Origin: Prorocentrum cordatum
Taxonomy: Eukaryota; Sar; Dinophyceae; Prorocentrales; Prorocentraceae
Length of the DNA stretch: 64,000 nucleotides
NCBI GenBank assembly: GCA_963575745.1
Contig: CAUYUJ010021693.1
Coordinates: 444,768 to 508,767, forward strand
Direction: 5' to 3'
Of this stretch, positions 43,881 through 53,890 are shown one piece after another. The number at the start of each line of letters is the position of its first letter. Positions within the stretch are counted from its first letter, which is position 1. The notes under the pieces are model-generated. The model was given only the letters and a program-made list of their open reading frames with translations. It did no database searches and was not told the DNA's origin. A program made the position numbers and the translations under genes.

Positions 43881-45826
43881 ATGGCCGCCGACGAGCGGCC
43901 GTCAGAGTGTGGCGATTACGACGACGACCCAGCTGACATGTTCATTGAATTATGCACAGGGTTGCTGTTGTCACGCGAGTTGAGTGCAACTCAAATTGGT
44001 TCGCGGATGCACTACGCTGGTAATGCTGGCATTGACAAGGCCGTCAAATTAGGCATGGAATCTGGCTCTCACAGCGGCACCGAACAGCTCATAATAAACG
44101 AGCACACCGGCATAACCCAGGACCGTGACGAGATGCATTTATTGAGTATGCCATGCTTCGACAATTCGTCGCTGGCACGTTCTGTTCGGCAGGTGCCAAT
44201 TCTCGCGCCGCATGAACAGCTTGATGTCGGCGCGGGCCCAGATGCCCGAACGTCCCTGAGAGAAGCAATGGACAACAATGAGCTGCCCAATTCGCATGCG
44301 CAGCACCCAGTTGTGGTGAGGCATGGTGGTCGCGATGGCCCCGTTCGGCCTCTGTGCCTGTGCCTGGGCGGCGTTCCCTATTCGCACGCCGACAGCGCCA
44401 TTGGCGCGTGGGCGGAGGGCTTCGTCGATGGGACACGGAACCTCGTCGCGGTTATCCGCGAGAGGTCTCTCTGTCGATGCGGTTGCAGAGGTCGGTGCTC
44501 GATATCAGTGGCACTGTCGTTTGTGCGACGGCAATTTACGGCCGTGGCCGACATGCGCCACCCAGAGGTGCGACGCCACGGCGAAGCGCGGGTCGAGTCT
44601 GACTAGCAGAGACAAGGGCGCGCGGGCACCGCGCTCTCCATGCGTTCGCGCCTTCTCTCTACAACGGGGGACTGGGCCGAACATGATGGGGCGATGGGCC
44701 TGCCAGCGTGGTCTGATCTAGCGCGGCCGTGCTACAGCTGCAATGCTCACGGTGCTGGGATGCATCGCGTCGCTGGCGCCTGTCACACCGCGTTCCCCCG
44801 CGGGGAGAACCTGGGGCACGAATGCCGCGATGCCTGCAGCCGTTGTGAAAGCATTATTCCGCTGACCCCCCATCTCGAGCAACTTACAGTCGATGTGGGC
44901 AAGCTGCGCAATGACAAACGGCCAGCTGGCAGCCGCGGTCGCGCACTGCAAAATCCGGTACCTCTGCTGGGGCTGGAACGAAACTATAGGCTGGAGCCGT
45001 GCCCAGACTTCCCAGACGTGGGGGAGTTCCAGCAGCTCGACATGTCCACCATCAAACAAATAGTTTTTTGGCGCCAGCCGAAGGAGAAATTGACGCGCCA
45101 CAGGAATCCGCTCTTCAGCGCAGCGCTGGGGCTTACTGCGCGGCGAACGTTGACGCCCGATTCGCTCCGCACCTTATATCTCGGAGTGTTTCTCTCGTTC
45201 TGCAAACTGGTAGTGTGGAAGCTAATTACCAGCGGCACTTGGGGCGGCCATGGTACCCAAGACGAAATCCGACGAACTCAATGACACTGCAATCCTAGAA
45301 CCCCGCAATGCCATTACCAATTGGCACAGACAACGTGCGGAAGATTTCCCGGGCGAGACGTTGACTCGGATTCCTAACGTGACGAGAAAACTGGTCGGTG
45401 ACCAGTCGGGCCAGAAGCTTAAGCAAAGGTGCAGAGACGCGGGGGATCTTATGTTTGTTGGCAGACGAGCTGCCGCATCACCTATGGAAGCTCGGCCCCG
45501 AGGGGGTTTGCTACTGGGGGCAGCGACGGCATTGCGGGACCTGGCTGTGATCCTCGATGCAAGTGGCATTCAGATGTCAGGCGCGGCAGTTGACGCGCGT
45601 TGGCGGCACTATCGTTGTTTCCTGGACTTGGCTGGCGAATCAAACGGCTGCCATTTTTCACAATCCACGTTTCTACGCGGCCGGGAAGGACGAGGACCTG
45701 AACAAGACCCTCAATGGTTGTTGCAGGAAGGTTGCACAGTCCACCTTTGAAATCAGCGTGCTGTCAAACATGAAAAGGCTCCATCAGGCTAGAACGTCTG
45801 GTCGGAAGAGGCCGCTAGACTCTTGA
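43881..45826 (+). pseudogene. Retrocopy of a dinoflagellate-restricted protein of unknown function
   Basis: It starts at MAADERPSECGDYDDDPADM. The first frame runs to a TAG at 44604-44606 and continues in the same frame (TTGDWAEHDGAMGLPAWSDL) to about 45260. It then must shift to read DELNDTAILEPRNAITNWHR, and shift again near 45640 to read NPRFYAAGKDEDLNKTLN, ending with TGA at 45824. Recognisable motifs are a Cys-rich LCRCGCRGRC, GDWAE, GSRGRAL, FWRQPKEKLTRHRNPLF and the closing DEDLNKTL. I know this motif order from unnamed proteins common in dinoflagellate gene sets; no biochemical role is known to me. The DinoSL relict upstream and the apparent lack of introns mark it as mRNA-derived. 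Two frameshifts and a TAG suggest it is dead unless UAG is read through. Confidence 0.65.
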
Positions 45827-45849
45827 TATGTTGTTGGACTGGTGCAGCG

Positions 45850-46600
45850 CCCGAGCGCGCCTCGGAAAACGGCGCCCGCGTCGCCGCCATCCGACCGTTC
45901 GGCTTATCTCCAACGCCCCCCGGCGCCTCGCCGCTGAAACCCAATCTGGAACGAGCTCCTAAAAACAGCAAGCGTCTAGAAAACCCAGCGAGGCCGCGGT
46001 TCGATCATCTCTTATTTCCGCGATCTGATGCAGAGGTTTTCGCGCCCTCCAGGGGGGGTCGCGGGGTGCCTCTCGGGGCGCGAGCGCGGTGCGATGTGGA
46101 AATTCACGAAGCCCCCCCCCCCCCCCCCCGGCGCGCCTGCGCCAGCGGGGGCGACATTTGACATTCCCGCCCTGGGTAATTTTTCCTCGGTCCAGGCGCA
46201 GCTCGTATATTGTCGTTGTTGATCATAACTGGTGCATAATCATTATCGCCACAATCTCTTCCTCCGCTGTCTCCTCCTCCTCCTCCTCCGCTTGCCCCCC
46301 CTCTTTGCCGCCCTCATTTTGCAATTCCTCCTCCTCCTCCTTCTCCTCCTCCTTTTTCATATGTTCCCCCTGTCCATATTCCTGCCGCTCCACGTCCTCC
46401 GCCTTTCTTGGGAGGGCCCCCCGCTGCGATTTTGGTTCGAGCCATTTCGATCAAGGCGTCATCCGCATCATATTGCGACACCGTTTCAGGCGACGGACAT
46501 GTTCGCTCAATTCCAGCGAGGGCGCAACAGCGCACGCAAACCGCAACGTGAGCAACAAACAGAAAACTTTATTTCTTAAGTTCATGAAATCATAAGCTTT
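45850..46600. other. 3' flank of the retrocopy, no gene
   Basis: Contains a poly-C run at about 46112-46129 and a CTC/TCC-rich patch at 46258-46365. No coding frame was recognised. Confidence 0.4.
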
Positions 46601-47840
46601 CTGAGCTTTACAATAAAGCTCGATGAATCTCAGGGCCGCGTTGGACCGCCCCCCGGCCCTGCTCGCTCGCATTCGTCGCGCGCGCCCTCGACCCCCACTC
46701 GGCCCGGAGATCGGCCCACAGGACCGGCAACGCACTGACTGCCCATTGGAGCTCTCGTCGAACTCCGCCCGACAGAGGCCGAGCGACATCGCGATACTTT
46801 GTCACGAAGCGATGCGCATCATCAAACGGTGAAAGAAACTGACTAAGAGCCAGACCCGCGAAATTAACATTGCCAATGATATTGCTTTCTTGTCTACCTG
46901 CAACCACGCCCTCCTCGCGGCGAGCAGGAGTGCCGGTCCTAAAACGCCAGAGCCTCCGAGGCATGGGCCGCGCGACCCCGCGCTTTCCCGCGAAGACCCA
47001 CGCGAATCTCTCGAGAGACCCGGAGGCCTCGTCGAGCACGTGGAGGGGGGGCCAGCCTGCACAAGCAACTCCGTCGCCAGGGAGAGGAGCTCGTTGGCCC
47101 GCTCGGCGGAGGCGGCCAAGCCTAGAAAATTGCCCACGCACCCAAGGTGCACCCCCGAGGCCAAAGGGGGGGGGGAGGGCGCGGCCGCCGACCCGGCGAT
47201 CCTCGCTCATCCCCAACCCCGCGCGCTCTCTCAAAATATGTCCGTGCACTTTCTCGCGAAATGCAAGGGCGTGAAGCCGCCCCATCGGCAGCGAGGCAAA
47301 ACGTGGTCTCGCCCACTCGCGCGGCCCGATCGACCGCCTAGAATCGCAGAGACCCCGGGGCGCCGGGCCCCGACGCGCGGGGGCGGGGCAAGAGGGCGGA
47401 GGTCCAGGGGGGGCACCGCATTGTAGAATGCACCGCGTGCATCCACGCCCGAGACCCAGAGGTCCTCGCCCTCTGGCAGATCCAAGCAGGCAAGACTGGC
47501 ACCCAGCGCGAGTTCCACATGTTCAGGGACCTCAAAGTGAAAGTGGCTGAACCGACATTTAACGCCGAGTCTCTGTCTGCCACCCTCTGTCCACACCGTG
47601 AAAATACCTGCCTCTCCTCGCGCCTCGACCGATCTCTGGGGCCAGATTGAGCACCCCAGCTCCCGACGTCTGGCGAGCAGACTTAGCCCGGCGCGATGGC
47701 TGTCACAGGACAGGGTCGAGATGAGGCTTGGAGAAGCTCGCGCTATCCTTCCGCTCCGCAGCGAGTCGACTTGGCAGAACCTTGCTAAAAAATCAATGAA
47801 AAGAAAGGGCCCGTTCCGTCCTAGGAGCCCCATCGAGTGG
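46600..47840 (-). pseudogene. Decayed reverse transcriptase domain, retroelement D
   Basis: RT-like pieces appear in order on the minus strand but in alternating frames. They are LVSGVDARGAFYNAVPP-type motif A (read as WVSGVDARGAFYNAV), FREKVHGHILRERAGLG, GCVGNFLGLAASAERANELL in the place of motif C, then LERFAWVFAGKRGVARP. At least four frame changes are needed. The family resembles RTs widespread in dinoflagellate genomes. The metal-binding Asp pair of motif C is not clear (VGN instead of x-DD or VDN). It is dead as read. Confidence 0.65.
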
Positions 47841-47950
47841 ACGCGGCCGCGCGCCCGCCGCGGGGGGCGAGGCGAAGTCGAAATTCAATGGTGCCAGCGT
47901 CTGGGGCTCGTTCCCCCCATGGGCCGAGCTGGCCTGCAACTCCCCGAGGG

Positions 47951-49823
47951 TCAGGGCAGGCGGAGGGCCGCCAAACTTTGCGCGACAGTCTGCGAGGCGA
48001 GAGCGCCGGCCCCTGCGCGCGGCACGGGGCGCCCGAGGGCCGGCGGCCTAATTAAATCATCCTCGCCCGCGCCCGCTGGAACCAGGGTCTCAATCAACTC
48101 GCGAGGCAGGGCCGCCCGGCGATCCCGCCCCGCTGCCCGACCGCGCCCGCGGCGGCCCGACGCGCGACGACCAGTGTCCCTGCGCTGGGCCGGCAGCGGC
48201 GGCGGCGGCAACAACCTTTGCGATCCGTCTCGCCCGCCGCCTTCTCCAGCGGCGTCGCGCCGCGCAGTGGGGGGGCCTGGGCGGCTCGTGTAGCAGCGTG
48301 TCTCGGCGGGAGGAGCGCCGCCCATCATGGCCAGGGCTGTCTGCCCCTCCTGTGGCTTCCTCGCGATCTTCATGACGCTGGGGATCGGCTCCGATTCCTT
48401 CGGCCCCTCGTTGAGCAGCTACGGGCGCACTCCGATTGGGGGCCGAGCCCCTGAAGAGGACTCGCACCTCATCCAAGGGCAACTTGGCGCAGGTCTGCAG
48501 CTGCCCCTGTCGGCAATCGCACCAGTAGTACCCGATGGGCAGGAGCCTCCGATAGACGATCTCATCGCCCGCGAGGGTGCACGCGTCCATCTGGCCCATC
48601 GAACCCCGAATCTCGACGATCACGCAGAGCGTCTTGCGCTCCCACGCGCCGACGACAGCGCCCTTCAGCTGGTAGGTCACGCACTATACTTGTCCGAGCG
48701 GGATGGCCTCGCACCAAAGCCAGCGGACGCCTCCTCCCGGCAGTCCACACTCACCGACGACCAGGGACGCCCACTCCCCGCAGCGGTGTCGACCGCCGCT
48801 AGGGTGCGGGCGTCGCTCCCACGGTACTACTTCGTCAGATGCGACACCTCGCTGTCGGCCACGAGCGCCGCGAAGACCGAGTAGCCGCTCGCCAGCGTCG
48901 CCCCGGGCCGCCACCACGAGCCTCCAGCGAGGGTGGGGACTCCAAAGATCACGACGTCCAGGGCGCCGTCGCTGGCCACCAGGCCGGGGAGGCCCTCGGC
49001 TGCCCTCCAACTCCACCTGGGCGGCGGGGCCCCGCGCGCGGGTGCCCCGCGGGCCCGCGGGGGGCCTGTCTGGGGTTGCCGGCGAGCGGCCACGGGCGGT
49101 GGCGCGGCGGGCGCCGCCGGGGGAGCCTTCAGCCCAGGACCAGCTGGTGCAGGCCCCGCCACCGCCGGGGGGGCCCGGCACGTCCGCGATGGGCAGCGGC
49201 GCGCCCACGACACCTGGGGCCCCAACGGACGGGGGGCTGGGCCCGCGTCCGGGCTTTGGCGCCATCACGGCCGCCATCGCCAGGAAGGGGTCGAACACGT
49301 CGCCCAGGATTGGAGCCCTCGCCCCGGCAGCGGTGGTGTCTGACGACGTCCAGTTCCCCGCCAACTTCACGCAGGTCGCGTCGAGCTTGGCCGTCCCCTC
49401 GAGCCGCTCGAGGTCGTCGCGGCAACGGTCGATCTGCAGCCTGCGGGACGCCGGGCAGCGGCGGCCCGCGCGCAGCACCGAAGACCACAGCGGGCTGGGC
49501 CACTTGTCCTCCTCGTACACCACGGAATCCGCCGCGCCGATCTGGGGGGCGCCCAGATCAGTCGCCCAGCCCTCGGAGCGTCGGCACCCGACCTCCCAGC
49601 GATGGTGATACTCAGGGGGCCCCGCAACTGCGCCTGGCACGTGGGCCCACCTCTGGTCATGCTGTGGCCGGGGCGCCATCAACGCACCCGTCGCCGACAT
49701 CAGGAGGATCCCCTGACCCTCCAACGCAGGACGGCTCATGGCGGAATCGGCACCGGCCCAGGCCCACAGCGGCACCGCACCGGCCCGCGGCCCTCGACGA
49801 AACCCACCAGGGCGGCGCCACAC
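47951..49823 (-). pseudogene. Upstream part of retroelement D polyprotein
   Basis: One minus-strand frame runs from 49823 through a TAG at 48684-48686 and continues as CVTYQLKGAVVGAWERKTL to about 48300. Past about 48300 another frame makes better sense (ALPRELIETLVPAGAGEDDL), so a shift lies there. Coherent motifs are EDKWPSPLWSSVLRAGRR, DVFDPFLAMAAVMAPKPGRG and LLPIGYYWCDCRQGQ. The second half of the 48684-49823 segment may read better in another frame (GALDVVIFGVPTLAGGSW). No conserved catalytic site is seen here; its place upstream of RT suggests the Gag or N-terminal polyprotein part. Confidence 0.5.
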
Positions 49824-49829
49824 TTGCCG

Positions 49830-51640
49830 CCAACGAAAGCTAGCGAGCCCCTCGAAGGGACAAGCGGACCCCCTGAGCTGACAAGCAACGCGGGAATCCC
49901 GGGAACTCGCGACAATAAGGTGCGGCAGACCACGGCGGCACCTCAGGACAATGGGTGGCTCAGAAGAGCGAGAAGAGCCTCACTCCGCGCACCGCCCCCG
50001 TGTGAAAAAGCCCGCCAGAGCCCGCACCCATCCACGGCTGGACACTGCCGAAGGTAGCCACAATCGCACAAGCTCTTGAGTTTAAACGGATACGGAATGC
50101 GGCCACTCGCTGATGCTTCGATGTTTTCTTCAGTAAACAGATACCATGTTTGAGACAAGTGAAAGAGAATGTTAGAGAGAAGGTTGAAGATAAAGTTCAA
50201 GAAACCTGTGTGCACCATCACAGCCGACATGTGCAGAGTCTTACACGCCGAGCCCACCAGGCCAGTGGTGGCAATACGTGACACAGGGATATCTGCGAAC
50301 ATTCTCGTGTTTCACGTTCCCCGTTCTCGTGCTGGAGGCACGATCGCTGAGACAACAGTGCGTCTGGCGGAGTGGTGGACGACTACCACCACGCTTTCGT
50401 AGCAGACTCGACAGGGGCGCGAACATCTCTTTGCACACATTGATTCCACCGCGGCCTTGGGGAGTCTGCGATCACATGCAGTAGGTTCAGAGGCCTCAGA
50501 GAGCCAGAATGGACCTGGCTAGCACTTCCACAAGTTCCTGCTCACTACGAGGCAATGGGCCCCCTCCACCTTCATGGGCTCCTACAACGGGCTCTCGGGG
50601 TCCTGGTCAGCCCCCCTCATGGCTAAGCGTAGGGACTACGTCACGTCTTCAGTGGCCGCCGCCGTACTATCTCAGGGAGTGGACAGCGTGGTCGACCTCA
50701 TGGTCACAAGCGAGGACCATCAAGCTGTGTGCGCGCATATAATGCCTTCCACCATCTAGTGTCATGCAGCATGCAGCATCGCACGGTGACGCATCACGCA
50801 TAGCACGAGCCAACTCTCTATCGGCCAGCCGAATCCCAGGGCCACCAAGGAGATCTTAGGGAGGTCTGCGGACGACGGCGAGTGCCAGGAAGGGCGAGGA
50901 ATTAGAAATCGGAGGAGGGCCAGTCGAGAGGCCCCAGAATTCCTCCACAGAGGCCCCAGAGAGCCCTCCAAAGAGACCCGAAGAAGTACCCCTGTGGCCC
51001 ACGTCAGCGTCGTCGTCGTCGCTGCCGCCGTCGTTGTCGTCGTCGTCCCCCTTCAGGGTCGGCGGCACTGGCCGTAATGCCTTCGCAATTGTGAACGTTT
51101 TCAAACTTGGCGTTTCGGCATTGGGAGGAAGGGGGGTGGAGGGGGGGTCTGGCTCTGGACCTCTGCTTACTGCAACTGCTTGCAACAATGCGTCATACGG
51201 GGGAGACTCCACCTGCTCGAAACAGGCGCCAAAACAACCAAGACCTACTCCATGGGGAAGGGGAAGGGGGGGTGCGAAACAATGAATAAGAACACGACGA
51301 CATTAGGAGGTTGGGATCGGAGGAGGGCCAGTCGAGACGACGGCGGCACTCCCCAGCGCTCGTCGTCCTCTCTGGGCCTCCTGGACGCTTCTCGCCGCCA
51401 CGGCCAGATCCGCCCCGAAGCACGGTGCAGAACCCTGCCAGATCGTTGGACACCAACTTGTTTCGGTCGCGATCGGTCGTGGGGCGGTCGCGGGACCCGC
51501 GACCGCACCGCGACCAATCGGGGAGACGTAAGACTCGGGTTCGAGGGACTCGGGTTGGCCTGACGCCGCCTTCAGGAAAACGACGAGACCAGGTCTGAAA
51601 TCTGACGCGAGCTCCTGCTGCGAACACCCCACGAAAACGC
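49830..51640. other. Region without supported gene
   Basis: Short open frames only. A plus-strand frame at about 50574-50759 (GSYNGLSGSWSAPLMAKRRD) has reasonable composition but no partner or motif, and 51000-51060 is GTC-rich. Nothing firm. Confidence 0.4.
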
Positions 51641-51719
51641 GCCGTCAAAATCTAAGACGGCCCATCAAAACATGTCCGCAACCCCGAGTCCTTGGCGAAC
51701 TCGAGTCTGGGGTCCGAGT

Positions 51720-51900
51720 AGATGAGGCCGTGGGATCGCACCGCATCGCCAATGCATCGGCGACGCATCGGCGACGCCGGCCGGCGTGACGAAAGCCTGG
51801 CTCCACGTCGCGCCGCATCGCCGATGCATCGGCGATGCGGCGCGATCCTCCACCCCCATCCACTCCGACCCCATCTAGGAGGCCTGGATAGACGCCCCCG
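51720..51900. repeat. ATCGCCGATGCATCGG repeat with 36-bp perfect palindrome
   Basis: Words of CGCATCGCCGATGCATCGGC recur three times here. Positions 51809-51844 are a perfect 36-bp palindrome. The block, together with its CCATCCACTCCGACCCCATC flank, recurs at 52240-52285 and 60720-60870. Confidence 0.75.
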
Positions 51901-52043
51901 ACAATCAGGAGCCTGGACCTCTCAAAGCCGCCAGCGGTAGAGGAAGAACCATATGAATACTGAGACGACCGTGGCGTTTGCTAAGCGGGTAGGGGGATTA
52001 GAAGTGGACGCTACGGTGGGTCATATCTGGCCATCTCTCGGCG

Positions 52044-52235
52044 GCGAGCGAGGGGAGGAATTGAGAGAAGGGGAAGGCCTTCTCAAAGGCGGCGGGTTTT
52101 CTTAGAAGCCCTCGCGCCTTCTGAGAAGTGTTCTGTGTTTTCGGGGAAGGCGTAGACCACTTCTTAGAAGGACTGGGACTTCCAAGCCTTCTGAGAAGGC
52201 CTTCTCCTCCTCGCTTCCCCCTAGGGCTCGCCGCC
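52044..52235 (+). repeat. CTTCTGAGAAG-type dispersed repeat, copy 2
   Basis: Aligns with 23471-23650: GGCCTTCTC, AGAAGCCCTCGCGCCTTCTG, then CACTTCTTAGAAGG and AGCCTTCTGAGAAGGC. The copy keeps more perfect palindromic words than copy 1. Confidence 0.75.
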
Positions 52236-52780
52236 GAATCTGGCCCCATCCACTCCGACCCCATCTGGGATGCCTTGACATCGGGGGCGACGATGGTGGC
52301 GAATAGCCCAGGGGAGGGGGGAGCAATACATGTACCCAGGGGCGCCGATGGTCCGTGTCTTCGGCGAGGCTCCCGGAGGGATACGTATAGTCCCCACCCC
52401 TGGGCTAGTCGCCCCTATCATCGCCTCCCAAGACACGGCCCAGACGCGCTTCCCCGAGCCCACACCGCGCGCGGGGCTCCAGGCGGGCAGGGGCCTCCTC
52501 CGCCCGGAGAGCTCCGGCCGACCTCTGCGGGGCGGGGGAAAGCGGCCCACCCCGCCGCGCGCCCGCCGCGGCCGAGGGCTGCCGGAGGCCTCCCGAACCA
52601 AACCTCGAGGGTCGAACTTCGAAGCCTCAGGTCGCTGGGCATGTTCGCCCTGCCGGGGCCTCTGAGAGGCTCTTCGTGGCCACGGCGGAGTCCGCCTCGG
52701 AGAGTTGGCCAAAGCGCACCCCGTGATGCGTCCGGGTCTTCACTTTTGACCCCCAGGCCCAGAAATCCTCGCGTCCTCAT

Positions 52781-52980
52781 TTTCTATATTTCGTCCTCCT
52801 TCCTCTTCCTCCTCTTCCTCCTCCTCCTCCTTTTCCTCCTCCTTCTCCTCCTCTTCCTCTTTTTCCTCCTCCTCCTTTTCCTCCTCCTCCCCCTCCTCCC
52901 CCTCCCTCCTCCTCCTCCTCCTCCTCCTCCTCCTCCTCCTCCTCCTCCTCCTCCTCCTCCTCCTCCTCCTCCTCCTCTCT
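52781..52980. repeat. (TCC)n microsatellite
   Basis: TCC/TTCC triplets with a pure section of about 95 bp at the right end. Poly-Glu/Gly frames on the minus strand are artefacts. Confidence 0.9.
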
Positions 52981-53329
52981 CCTTCCTACCGCGCGGAAAA
53001 AGCAAAGACGGAAGATCCTCCTCCTCCTCCGCCTCTTCCGCCTCCGGTAGATGTTGTGTAATGTTTTGGCGTTGGAGGGGCCATCGCCGGGCCCCGGGAC
53101 AATCAAACAACAAAATTAAGCGAATGACCCAACCAAGTGCAGCTGCGAGTGCCGCGAGACATGTGGAAGCAGAGAGGGGTATAACGCAAAACAGAGGCGT
53201 GCGTGTGAAGGACGGAGCGACGTTACTGATGGGGTCGCAAGGGTCAGCCGCACGGGTTACATTTGGATGGAGCACGTCACGGCTGATCTGAACGTCTGCC
53301 GGCCCGCAGAAGCGCGCGGTATGGGGAGC

Positions 53330-53810
53330 AGCAAGCGGCGGGAACTTTGGGGAAGCCCCTGTAGGGCCACGAAAGGTGCAAGCGGTGTACCACAATGGGC
53401 GCTGTCACGCATGCGACTCCTGCCGACTGGGCATCCGGTGGAGCTCCCTGGGGGGCCGCGTAACGTGCGAGGGGTGCGCAACAATAAGCATGCGATTCCC
53501 TCCGCTGGGGCCTGCGGTGGAGCTCCCTATCGGGCCACGAAGCGTGCGCGGAGTGGCCGACATGGGCGCGGTCACGCATGCGATTCTGGCCGATGGGGCC
53601 AAGTCGAGCTCCCTATGGGGCCACGTGTGAAAGGTGTCGACACGGTCGCGGTCACGCATGCGATTCTTGCCATTCGGGCCATCGATGGAGCTCCATGCGG
53701 AGCCACGAGACGCGCGAGAGATGCGCCGAACAAACTGTCTGGAGAACGCAGCCACTGGGGCATCAGGCGGAGCTCCTCGCGAGGCCCCGAAACGCGGCGC
53801 GAGGGGCGCG
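53330..53810 (+). repeat. ~85-bp GGAGCTCC minisatellite, second array
   Basis: Five to six diverged units of the family at 19.93-20.62 kb, with GGTGGAGCTCCCT, GGGCCACGAAGCGTGCG, GCCGACATGGGCGCGG and CACGCATGCGATTC. This array carries a CATGCGATTC block in place of the GCGAGCGCAGCC block of the first array. Confidence 0.8.
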
Positions 53811-53890
53811 GGAGGGAGAAGGGAGAGACAGAGGGAAACCGATCGTACTCAGCGCAACGAGTCTGCGTTCCATCGGATCGCCCTCGAACT

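Noticed and set aside
52128-53291. A 387-codon plus-strand frame
   Set aside because: It crosses a dispersed repeat and a TCC microsatellite; composition follows the repeats.
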